Shown here: positions 33,931 to 43,409 of the stretch, in pieces
How positions within the stretch are numbered: position 1 is the stretch's first letter
Layout of the letters: every line of letters starts with the position of its first letter
Source: Halobacteroides halobius DSM 5150
GTDB lineage: Bacteria > Bacillota > Halanaerobiia > Halobacteroidales > Halobacteroidaceae
Assembly: GCF_000328625.1 (NCBI RefSeq)
Contig: NC_019978.1
Location: forward strand, 930,001 to 994,000
Length of the DNA stretch: 64,000 nt
Direction: 5' to 3'
Translations under genes and position numbers: made by a program
The notes under the pieces: model-generated
Told to the model about the DNA's origin: nothing
Databases searched by the model: none
The model's input: only the letters and a program-made list of their open reading frames with translations

Positions 33931-35955
33931 ATGGAGATCAAAGTAGGGGAACGTGCTGGTTTTTGCTTTGGAGTTGACCGAGCAATGGATTTTGCTCTAA
34001 AAGAAGGCAAAGAAAGCAAAAATTCAGTTCATACTTTAGGGCCTTTAATACATAATCCACAAGCAGTTGACAAATTAAAAAAAGCAGATATTAAAGTAAT
34101 AGATCAGATTGATAAAGTAGATGATGGAACTATAATAATTCGTTCTCATGGAGTAAGACCAAGTATTATAGAAGAGGCAGAGGATAAAGACTTAGATATC
34201 ATTAATGCTACCTGCCCTTTTGTACAACGAGTACAAGAAAAGGCTAAACAATTATATAAAGATGGTTATCAGGTTTTAATCAGTGGAGATAAAGATCATC
34301 CAGAAGTGATTGGTATTTTAGGACATACTGATAACCAAGCAATAGTAGTTGAAGAATTATCAGATTGTAAAGAAGTTAAATTAAAAAGTAAAGTGGGGGT
34401 TGTTGCTCAAACAACTCAATCTCTTAATAAACTTAAAAAACTAGTTGACTACTTATTACCACAGATATCAGATTTAAAGGTGCACAATACTATTTGTACT
34501 ACTACAGGTCAGCGTCAAGATGAAGCAGCTAGATTGGCCCAAGATATGGATCTAATGATAGTGATTGGTGGATATAATAGTGCCAATACCAATCGCTTAG
34601 CAGAAATCTGTCGTGAAAATGGTGCTATAACTCATCATATTGAGCAAGCAGATGAATTGCAAGTAGATTGGTTTTCTAATATTAAAAAGATTGGTGTAAC
34701 AGCAGGGGCATCGACCCCTAACTGGATAATTAAGGAGGTTGTTAGTCGAATGGCAGAAATAAAGCAAGATGTAGAAGAAAAAGAAACTACAGAGGAAAGT
34801 ACTACACTAACAGTAGGTGAAAGAGTAACTGGAACGATTGCTCAATTAACTGAGGATGGTGCCTATATAGATATAGGTGCTAAGACGGAAGGATTTATTC
34901 CTAATAATGAAATAAGTTCTCAACGAGTAGCTTCTTCTGAGATTCTTAGTGAAGGAGAAGAAGTTGAAGTTGAAATAGTAAATCCTGAAGGTGAAGATGG
35001 ACATCCTATTTTATCTAAAAGAAAAGTAGATGAAGAAGCTGCTTGGGCCAAAGTAAAAGAAGCTTATGAAAATGAAGAAATTATTACAGCTAAGGTAGAT
35101 AGAGAAGTAAAAGGTGGATTAGTTGTTAATATTGGTTTAAGAGGATTTATTCCTGCTTCTCATGTAGCAGTCGATTATGTAGAAGATTTAAGTCAATTTG
35201 TAGGTCAAGAGTTAGAACTTAAAGTAATTGAAGTTGAAGAAGAAAATAATAATGTAGTTCTTTCTCGAAAAGCTATATTAGAAGAAGAACTTAGTAAGAA
35301 AAAAGAAGAAATTTTAAATTCTCTTAATAAGGGAGATATAGTAGAAGGTAAAGTTACTAAATTAGTAGATTTTGGTGCTTTTGTTGATTTAGGTGGTGTG
35401 GAAGGTTTATTACACATTTCAGAAATTTCTTGGCAGCGTATTGAACATCCTTCTAAGGTTTTAGAAGAGGGCCAAGAGATTGAAGTTAAAGTATTAGAAG
35501 TTAATCCTACAGAAGAAAGAATTGCTTTAGGTTATAAACAGACTCAGCCAGATCCTTGGGAGCAATTTGATAATAAGTATGATGAGGGAGATAAGGTCAC
35601 AGGAAAGATTACTAAGACAGTTGACTTTGGAGCTTTTATGGAAGTTGAGCCAGGAGTTGAAGGATTAATTCATATTTCTCAATTGTCTCATGAGCATGTA
35701 GCTAATGTAGAAGATGTAGTTACAGCAGGAGATGAAGTAGAAGCAGAAATCCTTAATATTGATATTAATGAAAGAAGAGTTGGTCTAAGTATCAAGGAGT
35801 TAGAATCTGCTCCGGCTAGTCAAGGTCAACCAGCGCGTCAACCTAAATCTAGACCTAATAAAAGAAATAATAATAGACAACAAGATAAAGAGAAAAAGAA
35901 TGGAACTACTATTGGAGATTTAGTTGGAGATGATTTAGAGGATTTATTTAGTTAA
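33931..35955 (+). CDS. ispH: IspH - ribosomal protein S1 fusion
   Basis: Residues 1 to about 285 are 4-hydroxy-3-methylbut-2-enyl diphosphate reductase (last MEP-pathway step), with cluster cysteines in RAGFCFGVDRA, NATCPFVQRV and the CTTTGQRQDEA region. Residues from about 290 carry four S1 RNA-binding domains, including GTIAQLTEDGAYIDIG, GKVTKLVDFGAFVDLG and GKITKTVDFGAFMEVE. The 674-residue protein ends in a basic Arg/Asn/Gln tail. The IspH-S1 fusion is established in clostridia. ATG 33931 follows GGAGGGAGTAGAAGTA; upstream ATG 33895 lacks a site. Confidence 0.94.
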   Translation: MEIKVGERAGFCFGVDRAMDFALKEGKESKNSVHTLGPLIHNPQAVDKLKKADIKVIDQIDKVDDGTIIIRSHGVRPSIIEEAEDKDLDIINATCPFVQRVQEKAKQLYKDGYQVLISGDKDHPEVIGILGHTDNQAIVVEELSDCKEVKLKSKVGVVAQTTQSLNKLKKLVDYLLPQISDLKVHNTICTTTGQRQDEAARLAQDMDLMIVIGGYNSANTNRLAEICRENGAITHHIEQADELQVDWFSNIKKIGVTAGASTPNWIIKEVVSRMAEIKQDVEEKETTEESTTLTVGERVTGTIAQLTEDGAYIDIGAKTEGFIPNNEISSQRVASSEILSEGEEVEVEIVNPEGEDGHPILSKRKVDEEAAWAKVKEAYENEEIITAKVDREVKGGLVVNIGLRGFIPASHVAVDYVEDLSQFVGQELELKVIEVEEENNNVVLSRKAILEEELSKKKEEILNSLNKGDIVEGKVTKLVDFGAFVDLGGVEGLLHISEISWQRIEHPSKVLEEGQEIEVKVLEVNPTEERIALGYKQTQPDPWEQFDNKYDEGDKVTGKITKTVDFGAFMEVEPGVEGLIHISQLSHEHVANVEDVVTAGDEVEAEILNIDINERRVGLSIKELESAPASQGQPARQPKSRPNKRNNNRQQDKEKKNGTTIGDLVGDDLEDLFS

Positions 35956-35967
35956 TTTAAATACCTT

Positions 35968-35999
35968 AAGGCCCTGACATTAATGTCAGGGCCTTTTAT
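35968..35999 (+). terminator. Terminator after the ispH-S1 gene
   Basis: A 13-bp stem (AAGGCCCTGACAT, 35968-35980, with its complement 35983-35995) is followed by TTATTTC. Confidence 0.88.
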
Positions 36000-36057
36000 T
36001 TCTATTTTTTTCATATCCCCCAATAAAGAACATAGATTTAAGATAGGGGGGATGATT

Positions 36058-36636
36058 ATGCTTAATAAAATTTGGTTATCTATGATAATCATTGGTATTT
36101 CAGTTGCAGCTATTAAGGGCCAAATGCAAGCAGTATCAACTGCTATTTTACAATCAGCAGAAGATAGTATTGAAATAATAATAAAATTAATTGGGCCAAT
36201 GTCTTTATGGTTAGGGATAATGAAGGTAGCTGAGAAAGCAGATCTAACAGAAGCATTGGCTAAATTATTTAGACCACTAGCAAGAGTTTTATTTCCTAAA
36301 GTACCTAAAAATCACCCAGCTTTAGGAGCTATTATGATGAATTTGGCTGCTAATTTACTAGGTTTAGGAAATTCAGCTACTCCATTAGGGATTAAGGCAA
36401 TGAACCAATTACAAGAGCTTAACTTTAATAAAAAGACTGCCTCTGATGCAATGTGTACTTTCTTAGTAATAAATACTTCAAGTGTAACATTAATTCCATC
36501 TACAGTATTAGCTTTAAGGATTGGAGCTGGTTCTAGTAATCCTACTGAAATTATAGGCACTACTTTATTTGCTACTGCTGCTTCTACTTTAGCTGGAGTA
36601 TTAGCTAATAAAGTATTTATAAAGTTAGGTGCATAG
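36058..36636 (+). CDS. spmA: Spore maturation protein SpmA
   Basis: The 192-residue membrane protein has GMITLWLGIMK-like (here IGPMSLWLGIMKVAE), PALGAIMMNLAANLLGLGN and TPLGIKAM, the nucleoside-recognition (Gate) domain of SpmA. With SpmB it is required for spore core dehydration in Bacillus and Clostridium. ATG 36058 is preferred over ATG 36052 because GGGGG at 36046-36051 gives normal spacing only to the later one. Confidence 0.92.
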   Translation: MLNKIWLSMIIIGISVAAIKGQMQAVSTAILQSAEDSIEIIIKLIGPMSLWLGIMKVAEKADLTEALAKLFRPLARVLFPKVPKNHPALGAIMMNLAANLLGLGNSATPLGIKAMNQLQELNFNKKTASDAMCTFLVINTSSVTLIPSTVLALRIGAGSSNPTEIIGTTLFATAASTLAGVLANKVFIKLGA

Positions 36637-36639
36637 ATT

Positions 36640-37170
36640 ATGATTGAATTAATTAGTATCTTTTCTCAATGGGCTATTCCTGGGATTATAGTTTTAATCT
36701 TATTAGCTTCAGCCTGGCGTGGAATTAATGTATATGATGCTTTTACTGAAGGAGCAGTCGAAGGGCTAAATACTGGAATAAAAATTGTACCTTATTTAGT
36801 GGCAATGCTAATGGCTATAAGCATTTTTAGAGCTTCTGGAACTTTAGATTTATTATTAAATTTATTAGAACCACCATTAAAAGTACTTGGGGTGCCTAAA
36901 GAGATTATCCCTTTAGGATTAATAAGGCCCTTATCTGGAACAGGATCTTTAGCTTTTGTGAGTGATTTAATTAAACAATATGGCCCGGATTCATTGATCG
37001 GTCGAATAGCTTCAACAATGCAAGGTAGTACTGAAACAACCTTTTATGTAGCAACAGTCTATTTTGGAGCAGTCAATATTAAAAATCAACGCCATGCTAT
37101 CATAGCAGGTTTGATTGCAGATTTAGCAGGTTTTTGGGCTACTATATTCATTTGTCAATTAGTTTTTTAA
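36640..37170 (+). CDS. spmB: Spore maturation protein SpmB
   Basis: The 176-residue polytopic membrane protein has the Gate domain motifs EGAVEGLNTGIKIVPYLVAML and RPLSGTGSLAFVSDLI, and a SMQGSTETTFYV-like segment. It begins 3 nt after spmA, so the pair is coupled. Confidence 0.93.
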   Translation: MIELISIFSQWAIPGIIVLILLASAWRGINVYDAFTEGAVEGLNTGIKIVPYLVAMLMAISIFRASGTLDLLLNLLEPPLKVLGVPKEIIPLGLIRPLSGTGSLAFVSDLIKQYGPDSLIGRIASTMQGSTETTFYVATVYFGAVNIKNQRHAIIAGLIADLAGFWATIFICQLVF

Positions 37171-37263
37171 GATAATAGTTATTTTCAATTATCAAGCAGG
37201 AATTTTGACTATAAACATGGAAGTGATTATATAGTTAATATTTATTAAACAGGAGAGTGAATC

Positions 37264-38085
37264 ATGGTTAAAAAATATATTGATCTTCATTTACATACTA
37301 CAGCATCTGATGGAAGTTTTACACCAACTGAATTAGTGACTAAGGCTAAAGAGTTAGGTTTTAGTGCTATTGCTATAACAGATCATGATACAGTAGATGG
37401 TTTAGAAGAAGGGGCCAAGGTAGCAAGAGAAAAAGGAATTGAATTTGTACCTGGTATTGAACTAAATACAGATTACCAGGATGCAGAAGTTCATGTATTA
37501 GGTTATTATATAGATTATCAGCAACAAAGTTTAAAAGATAAACTAGCAACTCTTAAAGAAGCTAGATTTAATAGAATTAAGAAGATGGTAAACAAACTAA
37601 ATAACTTGGGGTTAGAGATTCAATTTAAAGAGGTAACTAATTTAGCAGATCAAGCAGCTTTAGGTCGGGTGCATTTAGCTAAGGTTATGTTAAATAAAGG
37701 GTATGTTAAAGAATGGGAGGAGGCTTTTGATCAGTATATTGGCAGATCTGCTCCTGCTTATGTTAAAAGAAAGAAGTTGACTCCCTTTCAAGCAATTGAT
37801 TTAATTAAAAAAGCAGGTGGCATACCAATTATTGCTCACCCAGGTTTAGTAAGTCGCCAGGATTTACTATCAGAATTAGTAGCAGCAGGGGCCAAAGGTT
37901 TAGAAGCTTATCATACTGAACATAATCAAGAAGAAATCAACCATTATTTACAATTAGCTAAAGAAAAAAATTTATTAATAACAGGAGGTTCCGATTGTCA
38001 CGGGCCAACTAGAAAGACAGGAATGCTACTTGGAGAGATTAAAGCCCCTTATTCACTATTAGAGAAATTAAAAGAAGTTAGGTAG
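37264..38085 (+). CDS. PHP-domain phosphoesterase (TrpH/YciV-like)
   Basis: The 273-residue protein starts YIDLHLHTTASDGSFTP and has ITDHDTVDG, PGIELNTD, HVLGYYI, IIAHPG and GGSDCHGP. These are the metal-binding motifs of stand-alone PHP phosphoesterases that hydrolyse 3',5'-nucleoside bisphosphates or RNA 5' ends. Histidinol phosphatase, missing from the his operon, also belongs to the PHP superfamily, but the motif order fits TrpH better. It precedes the exbB gene by 12 nt. Confidence 0.88.
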   Translation: MVKKYIDLHLHTTASDGSFTPTELVTKAKELGFSAIAITDHDTVDGLEEGAKVAREKGIEFVPGIELNTDYQDAEVHVLGYYIDYQQQSLKDKLATLKEARFNRIKKMVNKLNNLGLEIQFKEVTNLADQAALGRVHLAKVMLNKGYVKEWEEAFDQYIGRSAPAYVKRKKLTPFQAIDLIKKAGGIPIIAHPGLVSRQDLLSELVAAGAKGLEAYHTEHNQEEINHYLQLAKEKNLLITGGSDCHGPTRKTGMLLGEIKAPYSLLEKLKEVR

Positions 38086-38097
38086 GAGGTAATAAAT

Positions 38098-38715
38098 ATG
38101 CTAAATATTTTACAACAAGGAGGAATAACAATAGTTCCTCTAGTCTTATGTTCTATTGTTAGTGTAGCAGTTAGTCTAGAAAGGTTAATTTATTTAAAAA
38201 GAGCAAAGTCTAATAACTATAATTTAGTTAAGCAAGTAAAATTAGTCCTAAAGAAGGGAAAATTCAGTAAAGCTAAAGAGATAATCAAAGAAGAAAAAGG
38301 GCCCATCGCAGGGATGTTATTACAAGGCTTAAGACATCATGGTAAGAGTAAGTATGAAATTCGGGATAACTTAGAATTACTTGGTCAAAATGAAATTAAA
38401 AAGTTAGAAAAAAGATTAAGAGTTTTAGAATTTATTGCTGCAATAGCACCTTTGTTAGGGTTGCTTGGTACGGTATTAGGTATTATTAACAGTTTCAATA
38501 TTTTAGAGGCTGCTCAAGGTTTAGCTTCACCTAGAGCTTTAAGTTCTGGGATTAGTGAGGCTTTAATTAGTACAGCGGTTGGTTTAGTTGTGGCTATTCC
38601 TACAATGCTAATGTATTCTTATTTAACTAGTTTAGTAGAGAAAAGAACAATGGAAATGAACCAGTGGTTTGTAGATATAGTAGACCTTTTAAGTCAGGAT
38701 GGTAAAAATGTTTAA
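38098..38715 (+). CDS. exbB: MotA/TolQ/ExbB proton channel family protein
   Basis: The 205-residue protein has an N-terminal membrane helix, a cytoplasmic loop and two C-terminal helices with AAIAPLLGLLGTVLGII and SEALISTAVGLVVAIP, the ExbB/TolQ signature. With ExbD it converts proton motive force into movement of TonB. It is first in a coupled exbB-exbD-tonB group. Confidence 0.92.
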   Translation: MLNILQQGGITIVPLVLCSIVSVAVSLERLIYLKRAKSNNYNLVKQVKLVLKKGKFSKAKEIIKEEKGPIAGMLLQGLRHHGKSKYEIRDNLELLGQNEIKKLEKRLRVLEFIAAIAPLLGLLGTVLGIINSFNILEAAQGLASPRALSSGISEALISTAVGLVVAIPTMLMYSYLTSLVEKRTMEMNQWFVDIVDLLSQDGKNV

Positions 38716-39118
38716 ATCAAATTTAAAGAAGCGACTTGATGTTAAATTACTACCAATGATTGATGTCATGTTTTTTTTATTAGTCTTTTTTATGTTATTT
38801 ACTACATTTAAAGTAACACCAGCAGGAATGGAGATTAATCTTCCCCAGGCTAAGACTGTAACTAAACAACAGCAGGATGTAAAGGTAAGAATTAATATCT
38901 CTGCTGAGGGACGATTATCTCTTGATGAACAATTAATTGCTTTTAAAGGTCTTAAAGCTAAGGTCAAAGAGTTAATAAAGAAACAAGCAAATACTTTATT
39001 CGTTATAAAAGCTGACCAGGAAGTAAAGTACAAGAAGATTATTAGGATAATGGATTTAATTCGGCAAGCAGGTGGTTATCGATTAGCTTTAGCAGCAGAT
39101 AAAGAAGATATGGATTAG
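38708..39118 (+). CDS. exbD: ExbD/TolR family protein
   Basis: The 136-residue protein has a single N-terminal membrane helix beginning after LPMIDVMFFLLVFFML. It contains the conserved Asp of ExbD/TolR (MIDVMFF), which carries protons, and a periplasmic domain (VRINISAEGRLSLD, VKYKKIIRIMDLI). ATG 38708 overlaps the exbB stop by 8 nt. Confidence 0.92.
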   Translation: MFKSNLKKRLDVKLLPMIDVMFFLLVFFMLFTTFKVTPAGMEINLPQAKTVTKQQQDVKVRINISAEGRLSLDEQLIAFKGLKAKVKELIKKQANTLFVIKADQEVKYKKIIRIMDLIRQAGGYRLALAADKEDMD

Positions 39119-39126
39119 GTGATGCT

Positions 39127-40065
39127 ATGACTAGAAAAGAGCTTAATACGGAAGATAGCTTAATTAAGTATGTATTGATTTCTTTGATTGTACATGGAGT
39201 AATTTTATACTTTTTGGCCCAGTTAGGTATAGGGGCAGTTCCAGCTTTTAATGAACAGTTAGACTATTATGGTAAGGTAAAGATGATAGAGATTGATAAG
39301 ACTAAACAATTAGGAAAGTTTAAAGAAGAACAAGTAATTAAACAGGAGCAAAAAATAACTAAGCAACAAGAGAAGCCACAAAAGAAGCCACAAGATAAAA
39401 AGAGACCTGAACCAAAAAATAATAAACCGACTAAAAAGGTAACTAAGGTAACTAAAGATAAAGAAGCTAAGCTACAGGAGACTAAACAGTCTAATTCTAG
39501 TGCTCAAAAAAATAACAAACCAAAAGAGGCCAAAGATAAATTATTAACTAGTAAAAAGAGTGATGAAGTAGTAAAGGTAAGTCAGAAAAAAACAAAGCAG
39601 GAGCAAGAGGTAAAGGAAATAAAAACAACAACAAAGAAAAAAGAACCTAAAGTTAAAACGCAAGAGAAAGAATCTCAAGTTAAGTCAAATGAAAAGAAAA
39701 AAGAACAACCAACTAAACAAGTAACAGCTAAGGATAAAAAACCTGCTTCTCCAGCACCTAAGAGTATGATTGTTAAACAAGTAACACCTACTTATCCCAA
39801 GGATGCATCAAATACTGATGTTGAAGGTGATGTTAAGTTACAGGCCAATATTAGTGCTAGTGGTAAGATAAACCAGGTTAAGATTTTAAAATCAGCCAAT
39901 GATATTAGATTAGATAATATAGCTGTTAATACAATTAAGTATGGTTGGGAATTTAAAAGTGCATTAAATAACTATCAATTGATTTTAGTGGTTCATTTTA
40001 AGATGACAGAAGAAGGACGCCAGGTTAGCGTAGAATATATAGACTTATCATTTGTTGAGGAATGA
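39127..40065 (+). CDS. tonB: TonB family energy transducer
   Basis: The 312-residue protein has one N-terminal membrane anchor (VLISLIVHGVILYFL, with the His seen in TonB anchors). A very long Lys/Gln/Glu/Pro-rich linker (about 60-205) can span a periplasm. The C-terminal TonB domain has PTYPKDASNTDVEGDVKLQA and SASGKINQVKILKS. It implies an outer membrane with TonB-dependent receptors. It is followed by a secreted surface protein. Confidence 0.9.
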   Translation: MTRKELNTEDSLIKYVLISLIVHGVILYFLAQLGIGAVPAFNEQLDYYGKVKMIEIDKTKQLGKFKEEQVIKQEQKITKQQEKPQKKPQDKKRPEPKNNKPTKKVTKVTKDKEAKLQETKQSNSSAQKNNKPKEAKDKLLTSKKSDEVVKVSQKKTKQEQEVKEIKTTTKKKEPKVKTQEKESQVKSNEKKKEQPTKQVTAKDKKPASPAPKSMIVKQVTPTYPKDASNTDVEGDVKLQANISASGKINQVKILKSANDIRLDNIAVNTIKYGWEFKSALNNYQLILVVHFKMTEEGRQVSVEYIDLSFVEE

Positions 40066-40076
40066 GGTGTTAGGAG

Positions 40077-42095
40077 TTGAGATACAAATTCAAGTTAGTA
40101 ATGATTACTATGTTAGTAACGATTACTTTATCTGGATTAGCAATAGCTAAAGTTGATGAGCATGGTAATTTAGTATTAGAGAATAATTATATTTCAATAT
40201 TTGTCAACCAGGGCCAATTTAACCAAGGGCGTTTTGCTCTTGATGTTACCGGGGGGGCTCCGCTAAGAGATGGGGATGATGGGAAACCTTTAATTTATGG
40301 ACGCCCGGCTCCTTGGACATCCTATACTACAATTAGGATAGATGGTACTAATTATATTTTTGGGGGTAAGACTAATAAACGGGCTGGTCTTAAGGGAAAG
40401 TATGGGCAAGTAATTACTCCTCCCCAAATAAAGAATAATCAAATTGTTACTAAGTATAAATATGGCAAGATAGTTGTAACTCAAATTTTAAGTTTTGTAA
40501 AGAGTAATACCACTGGCTTACCGGATACAGCTAGGATTAAGTATCGAATAACTAACCAAGGTAAGAAAGCACATCAGATTGGCCTTAGAGTAATGCTTGA
40601 TACGATGTTAGGGAAGAATGATGGAGCGCCATTTAGAATTAAAAATCAGGCAGTAACTAGTGATAAACTATATACTAAAGATGAGTTGGCATCTTTTTGG
40701 CAGGCGTTTGATTCCTTAAATAATCCGCAAGTAACAGCTCAGGGGACAATTCAAGGGCCAACTTTAACTACGCCAGACCGGATTTATTTTACTGATTGGG
40801 GTAGTTTGGCTGATGGAGTATGGAATTTTGATTTTAATCCAGGCCAGAAGTTTTTACGAAAAGGAGAGTTTGAATTAGATAGTGCACTAGCTTTATTTTG
40901 GCAACCAAAAGCTTTACAGCCAGGAGAGACCAGAGAGTATATAACTGATTATGGTTTAGGTGGAATTACTATTGTACCAGGCTTACTATCTTTAGGTGTT
41001 ACTTCACCAGCTAAAGTAATAATGAATAAGCCAGATAAAAGTCTACAGATTATAGCTTATATTCAAAATACAGCTGAAATTGAAGTTAAAGATGTAAAGG
41101 TTAAGTTAGATCTCCCGGCTGGATTGGAGTTGCTTTCTACTAGTCAAATAAAAAGCTTAGGGGATTTAAATCCTCAAGAAACAGCCCAGATAATGTGGAA
41201 GGTGCGCCCTAAAGAATTAAAAACACAAAATTTAGATTATACTGTTAAGGTAACTGCAGATAATACTGATGATAATCAGGTGTCAAGAAGTCTAAAGGTT
41301 GTTGGCCCACCAAAATTAAACTTAGAATTAAAGACTGCAAAGAAGATAAAGGTAAAGAATAATCACTTGCAGCAGGACTCAATTACAATTTATGGAACAA
41401 TAAGTAATTCTGGTGATTCAACTGCTTATGGAGTTAATGCTTATGTTGCCCTACCACCAGGTTTGACTATCAGTGCTGGTGATAGAGCGGAGAAATATAT
41501 AGGTTCTTTAGCACCTCATAGTTCGATTAAGATTCCTTGGACGATAGAACCAGTAGGCTTAATTAAAGGGGACTTACCTTACTTTATTGGTGTAGATAGT
41601 ACGAATGCAGCTAATCAAATTCAGAGTACAAAACTTACTGTTCAAAAACGTCAACCTACAGTTGGTTTCAAAATCAAAGAAGAGACTAAAATAACAGTAG
41701 GAGATTATATTACAGTTCAAATAAAAGTTGATAATATAGCTAACCTATATAGGATAAATAGTAGTATTGGTTATAATCCGCAAGTTTTGGAGCCTATTTA
41801 TATTTCTCGGGGGAGTTTATTTGTTGATAATAATAATTTATTGAGTTGGAGTACTCCTCAGATTAAAAGAGATATTGGAGTGATTAAAGAAATTAACGGG
41901 GCATTGGATACTCCACAGGATATTAAAGAAGATATTGTAGCTAGTATTCACTTTAAAGTTAAATCAGCTGGAGATAGTAATCTAAGATTTATTAAATATA
42001 ATGCTTATAATGATAGTAAAGAATTAATATCAGTTAAGTTACAAGAAAAAGAGTTAGATATCGGAGGGGATCAAGATGAACCAAAGATTAATTAG
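40077..42095 (+). CDS. Secreted multidomain surface protein with a cohesin-like C-terminus
   Basis: The 672-residue protein has a signal peptide (LVMITMLVTITLSGLAIA). A large N-terminal beta-rich domain (about 30-300) follows, then two CARDB/DUF11-like repeats (about 305-405 and 415-520, each with PAGLELLS or PPGLTISAG type motifs), and a C-terminal cohesin-like domain (about 530-660; VGDYITVQIKVDN, SIGYNPQVLEP). It is probably anchored at or beyond the outer membrane. The start is TTG 40077 after GAGGTGTTAGGAG. It overlaps the SLH gene by 20 nt. Confidence 0.75.
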   Translation: MRYKFKLVMITMLVTITLSGLAIAKVDEHGNLVLENNYISIFVNQGQFNQGRFALDVTGGAPLRDGDDGKPLIYGRPAPWTSYTTIRIDGTNYIFGGKTNKRAGLKGKYGQVITPPQIKNNQIVTKYKYGKIVVTQILSFVKSNTTGLPDTARIKYRITNQGKKAHQIGLRVMLDTMLGKNDGAPFRIKNQAVTSDKLYTKDELASFWQAFDSLNNPQVTAQGTIQGPTLTTPDRIYFTDWGSLADGVWNFDFNPGQKFLRKGEFELDSALALFWQPKALQPGETREYITDYGLGGITIVPGLLSLGVTSPAKVIMNKPDKSLQIIAYIQNTAEIEVKDVKVKLDLPAGLELLSTSQIKSLGDLNPQETAQIMWKVRPKELKTQNLDYTVKVTADNTDDNQVSRSLKVVGPPKLNLELKTAKKIKVKNNHLQQDSITIYGTISNSGDSTAYGVNAYVALPPGLTISAGDRAEKYIGSLAPHSSIKIPWTIEPVGLIKGDLPYFIGVDSTNAANQIQSTKLTVQKRQPTVGFKIKEETKITVGDYITVQIKVDNIANLYRINSSIGYNPQVLEPIYISRGSLFVDNNNLLSWSTPQIKRDIGVIKEINGALDTPQDIKEDIVASIHFKVKSAGDSNLRFIKYNAYNDSKELISVKLQEKELDIGGDQDEPKIN

Positions 42096-42741
42096 TCTAC
42101 TATTGGTAGTAGCATTAGTTTGTGGAGGTAGTTTACCTGTTTTTGCTCAAAAAAAGATCGAAGATATATCCCAAGATCATTGGGCGTATCAAAGTGTAGT
42201 TAAATTAATAAATCAAGGCTACTTATCCTTATATGATGGTAATAAATTCAAGGGTGAAGAAGCAGTTACAAGGTACCAGTTAGCTAAGGTGTTAAATAAA
42301 ATAATACAGAATGTAGAACAAAAACAAGTTTCATTACAAAAGAAAGATATTCTAACGTTAAAGAAGTTAGCAACAGAATTTCGATCGGAGTTAGTTAGTG
42401 TAATGAGTAAGACTAATAAACTTGAAAAGAAGGTTGATTCCCTTTCAGACCAGCAAACTATTTTAAAAGAAGATATAATTAAGACTAATCATAAAATAAG
42501 TAATTTAAGACAGGAGTTACTAAGTTTAATTAATGATTTAAGAGAAGAGGCACTAACTAAATTAAGAACAAGAATTACTAAGTTAGAAAAAAGTAATCAA
42601 CAACTAGAAAAGAAGTTACAGCAATTAGAAATTAAAGTAGCTAGCAAGGGTGGAGCAGCAGAAGTTAAAACCCTTAAGCGTAGATTTTATTGGCTAGGTG
42701 CTGGATTAAGTATTGGATTATTATTGTTAATCAATAGGTAA
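42076..42741 (+). CDS. SLH-domain, coiled-coil envelope protein with C-terminal membrane segment
   Basis: The 221-residue protein has a signal peptide (ISLLLVVALVCGGSLPVFA) and one SLH domain (about 27-75; DHWAYQSVVKLINQGYL, with the TRYQLAKVLNKI helix). A long coiled coil (about 80-195) with heptad Leu/Lys/Glu is followed by a hydrophobic end (FYWLGAGLSIGLLLLI). In diderm Firmicutes SLH proteins of the OmpM type tether the outer membrane to peptidoglycan. This short form lacks a beta barrel. Confidence 0.82.
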   Translation: MNQRLISLLLVVALVCGGSLPVFAQKKIEDISQDHWAYQSVVKLINQGYLSLYDGNKFKGEEAVTRYQLAKVLNKIIQNVEQKQVSLQKKDILTLKKLATEFRSELVSVMSKTNKLEKKVDSLSDQQTILKEDIIKTNHKISNLRQELLSLINDLREEALTKLRTRITKLEKSNQQLEKKLQQLEIKVASKGGAAEVKTLKRRFYWLGAGLSIGLLLLINR

Positions 42742-42755
42742 CAGGAGAAAAGATA

Positions 42756-43334
42756 ATGAATAGTAGAGTAATTAAGATAATTTCTTTAAGTTTAGTATTT
42801 GTACTGTTAGGTTCAGTAACGACCCCTTTTATGAGTATAACTGAGGCTGCAGAAATTGACCGAGAAACTGCTTATAAAGGTTTGTTACTAACAGGAATTG
42901 TGGTTTTAACAATCAAATGGTTAACTTCTGATTCACAAGTAGCAACAACAAGGAATACAACTGGCAATTATAGTCAAGATAAGGTTTATTGGTTGGCTAA
43001 AGCTGTTAATGCTGAGGCAAGAGGAGAGCCTTATTTAGGACAAGTAGCAGTAGCGGCAGTAATTCTTAATCGAGTAGCAAGTAGCCAATTTCCTAATACT
43101 ATCTATAGTGTAATCTATCAGCAAGGTCAATTTTCTTCAGTTAAAGATGGTCAGATCAATTTAAATCCTAGTGCGAGTGCTTATCGAGCAGCTAAAGAGG
43201 CTTTAAATGGTAGAGACCCAAGTTTTGGAGCTTTATACTTTTATAATCCTAAAACTTCAAGCTTAGAAGGATTAAAATGGTTAAGGACTCGTGAAGTAAC
43301 TACTAAAATTGGAAATCATGTTTTTGCTAAATAA
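42756..43334 (+). CDS. SleB-type cell wall hydrolase
   Basis: The 192-residue protein has an N-terminal signal or anchor segment and a C-terminal Hydrolase_2 domain: LAKAVNAEARGEPYLGQVAVAAVILNR (catalytic Glu in AEARGE), then QFSSV and ALYFYNPKTS. The SleB family comprises lytic transglycosylases that degrade spore cortex during germination. It ends the exbB-to-SleB cluster with a terminator. Confidence 0.9.
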   Translation: MNSRVIKIISLSLVFVLLGSVTTPFMSITEAAEIDRETAYKGLLLTGIVVLTIKWLTSDSQVATTRNTTGNYSQDKVYWLAKAVNAEARGEPYLGQVAVAAVILNRVASSQFPNTIYSVIYQQGQFSSVKDGQINLNPSASAYRAAKEALNGRDPSFGALYFYNPKTSSLEGLKWLRTREVTTKIGNHVFAK

Positions 43335-43367
43335 TTCCTAGAGTTGGTTCTAGGAATTATTTTTATA
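43331..43367 (+). terminator. Terminator after the SleB-type gene
   Basis: ATAATTCCTAGA pairs with TTCTAGGAATTAT around a short loop, followed by TTTTATAT. The stop codon lies in the left arm. Confidence 0.88.
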
Positions 43368-43409
43368 TAATTTTAGTCACTTTTTATCAGCCATGCTTGA
43401 AATAATAGA

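Noticed and set aside
37264-38085. PHP protein as the missing histidinol phosphatase
   Set aside because: Its motif order (LHLHTTASDGS, ITDHDT, PGIELN) fits the TrpH/YciV type and it is 5 kb from the his operon with envelope genes between; not enough to call it HisK.
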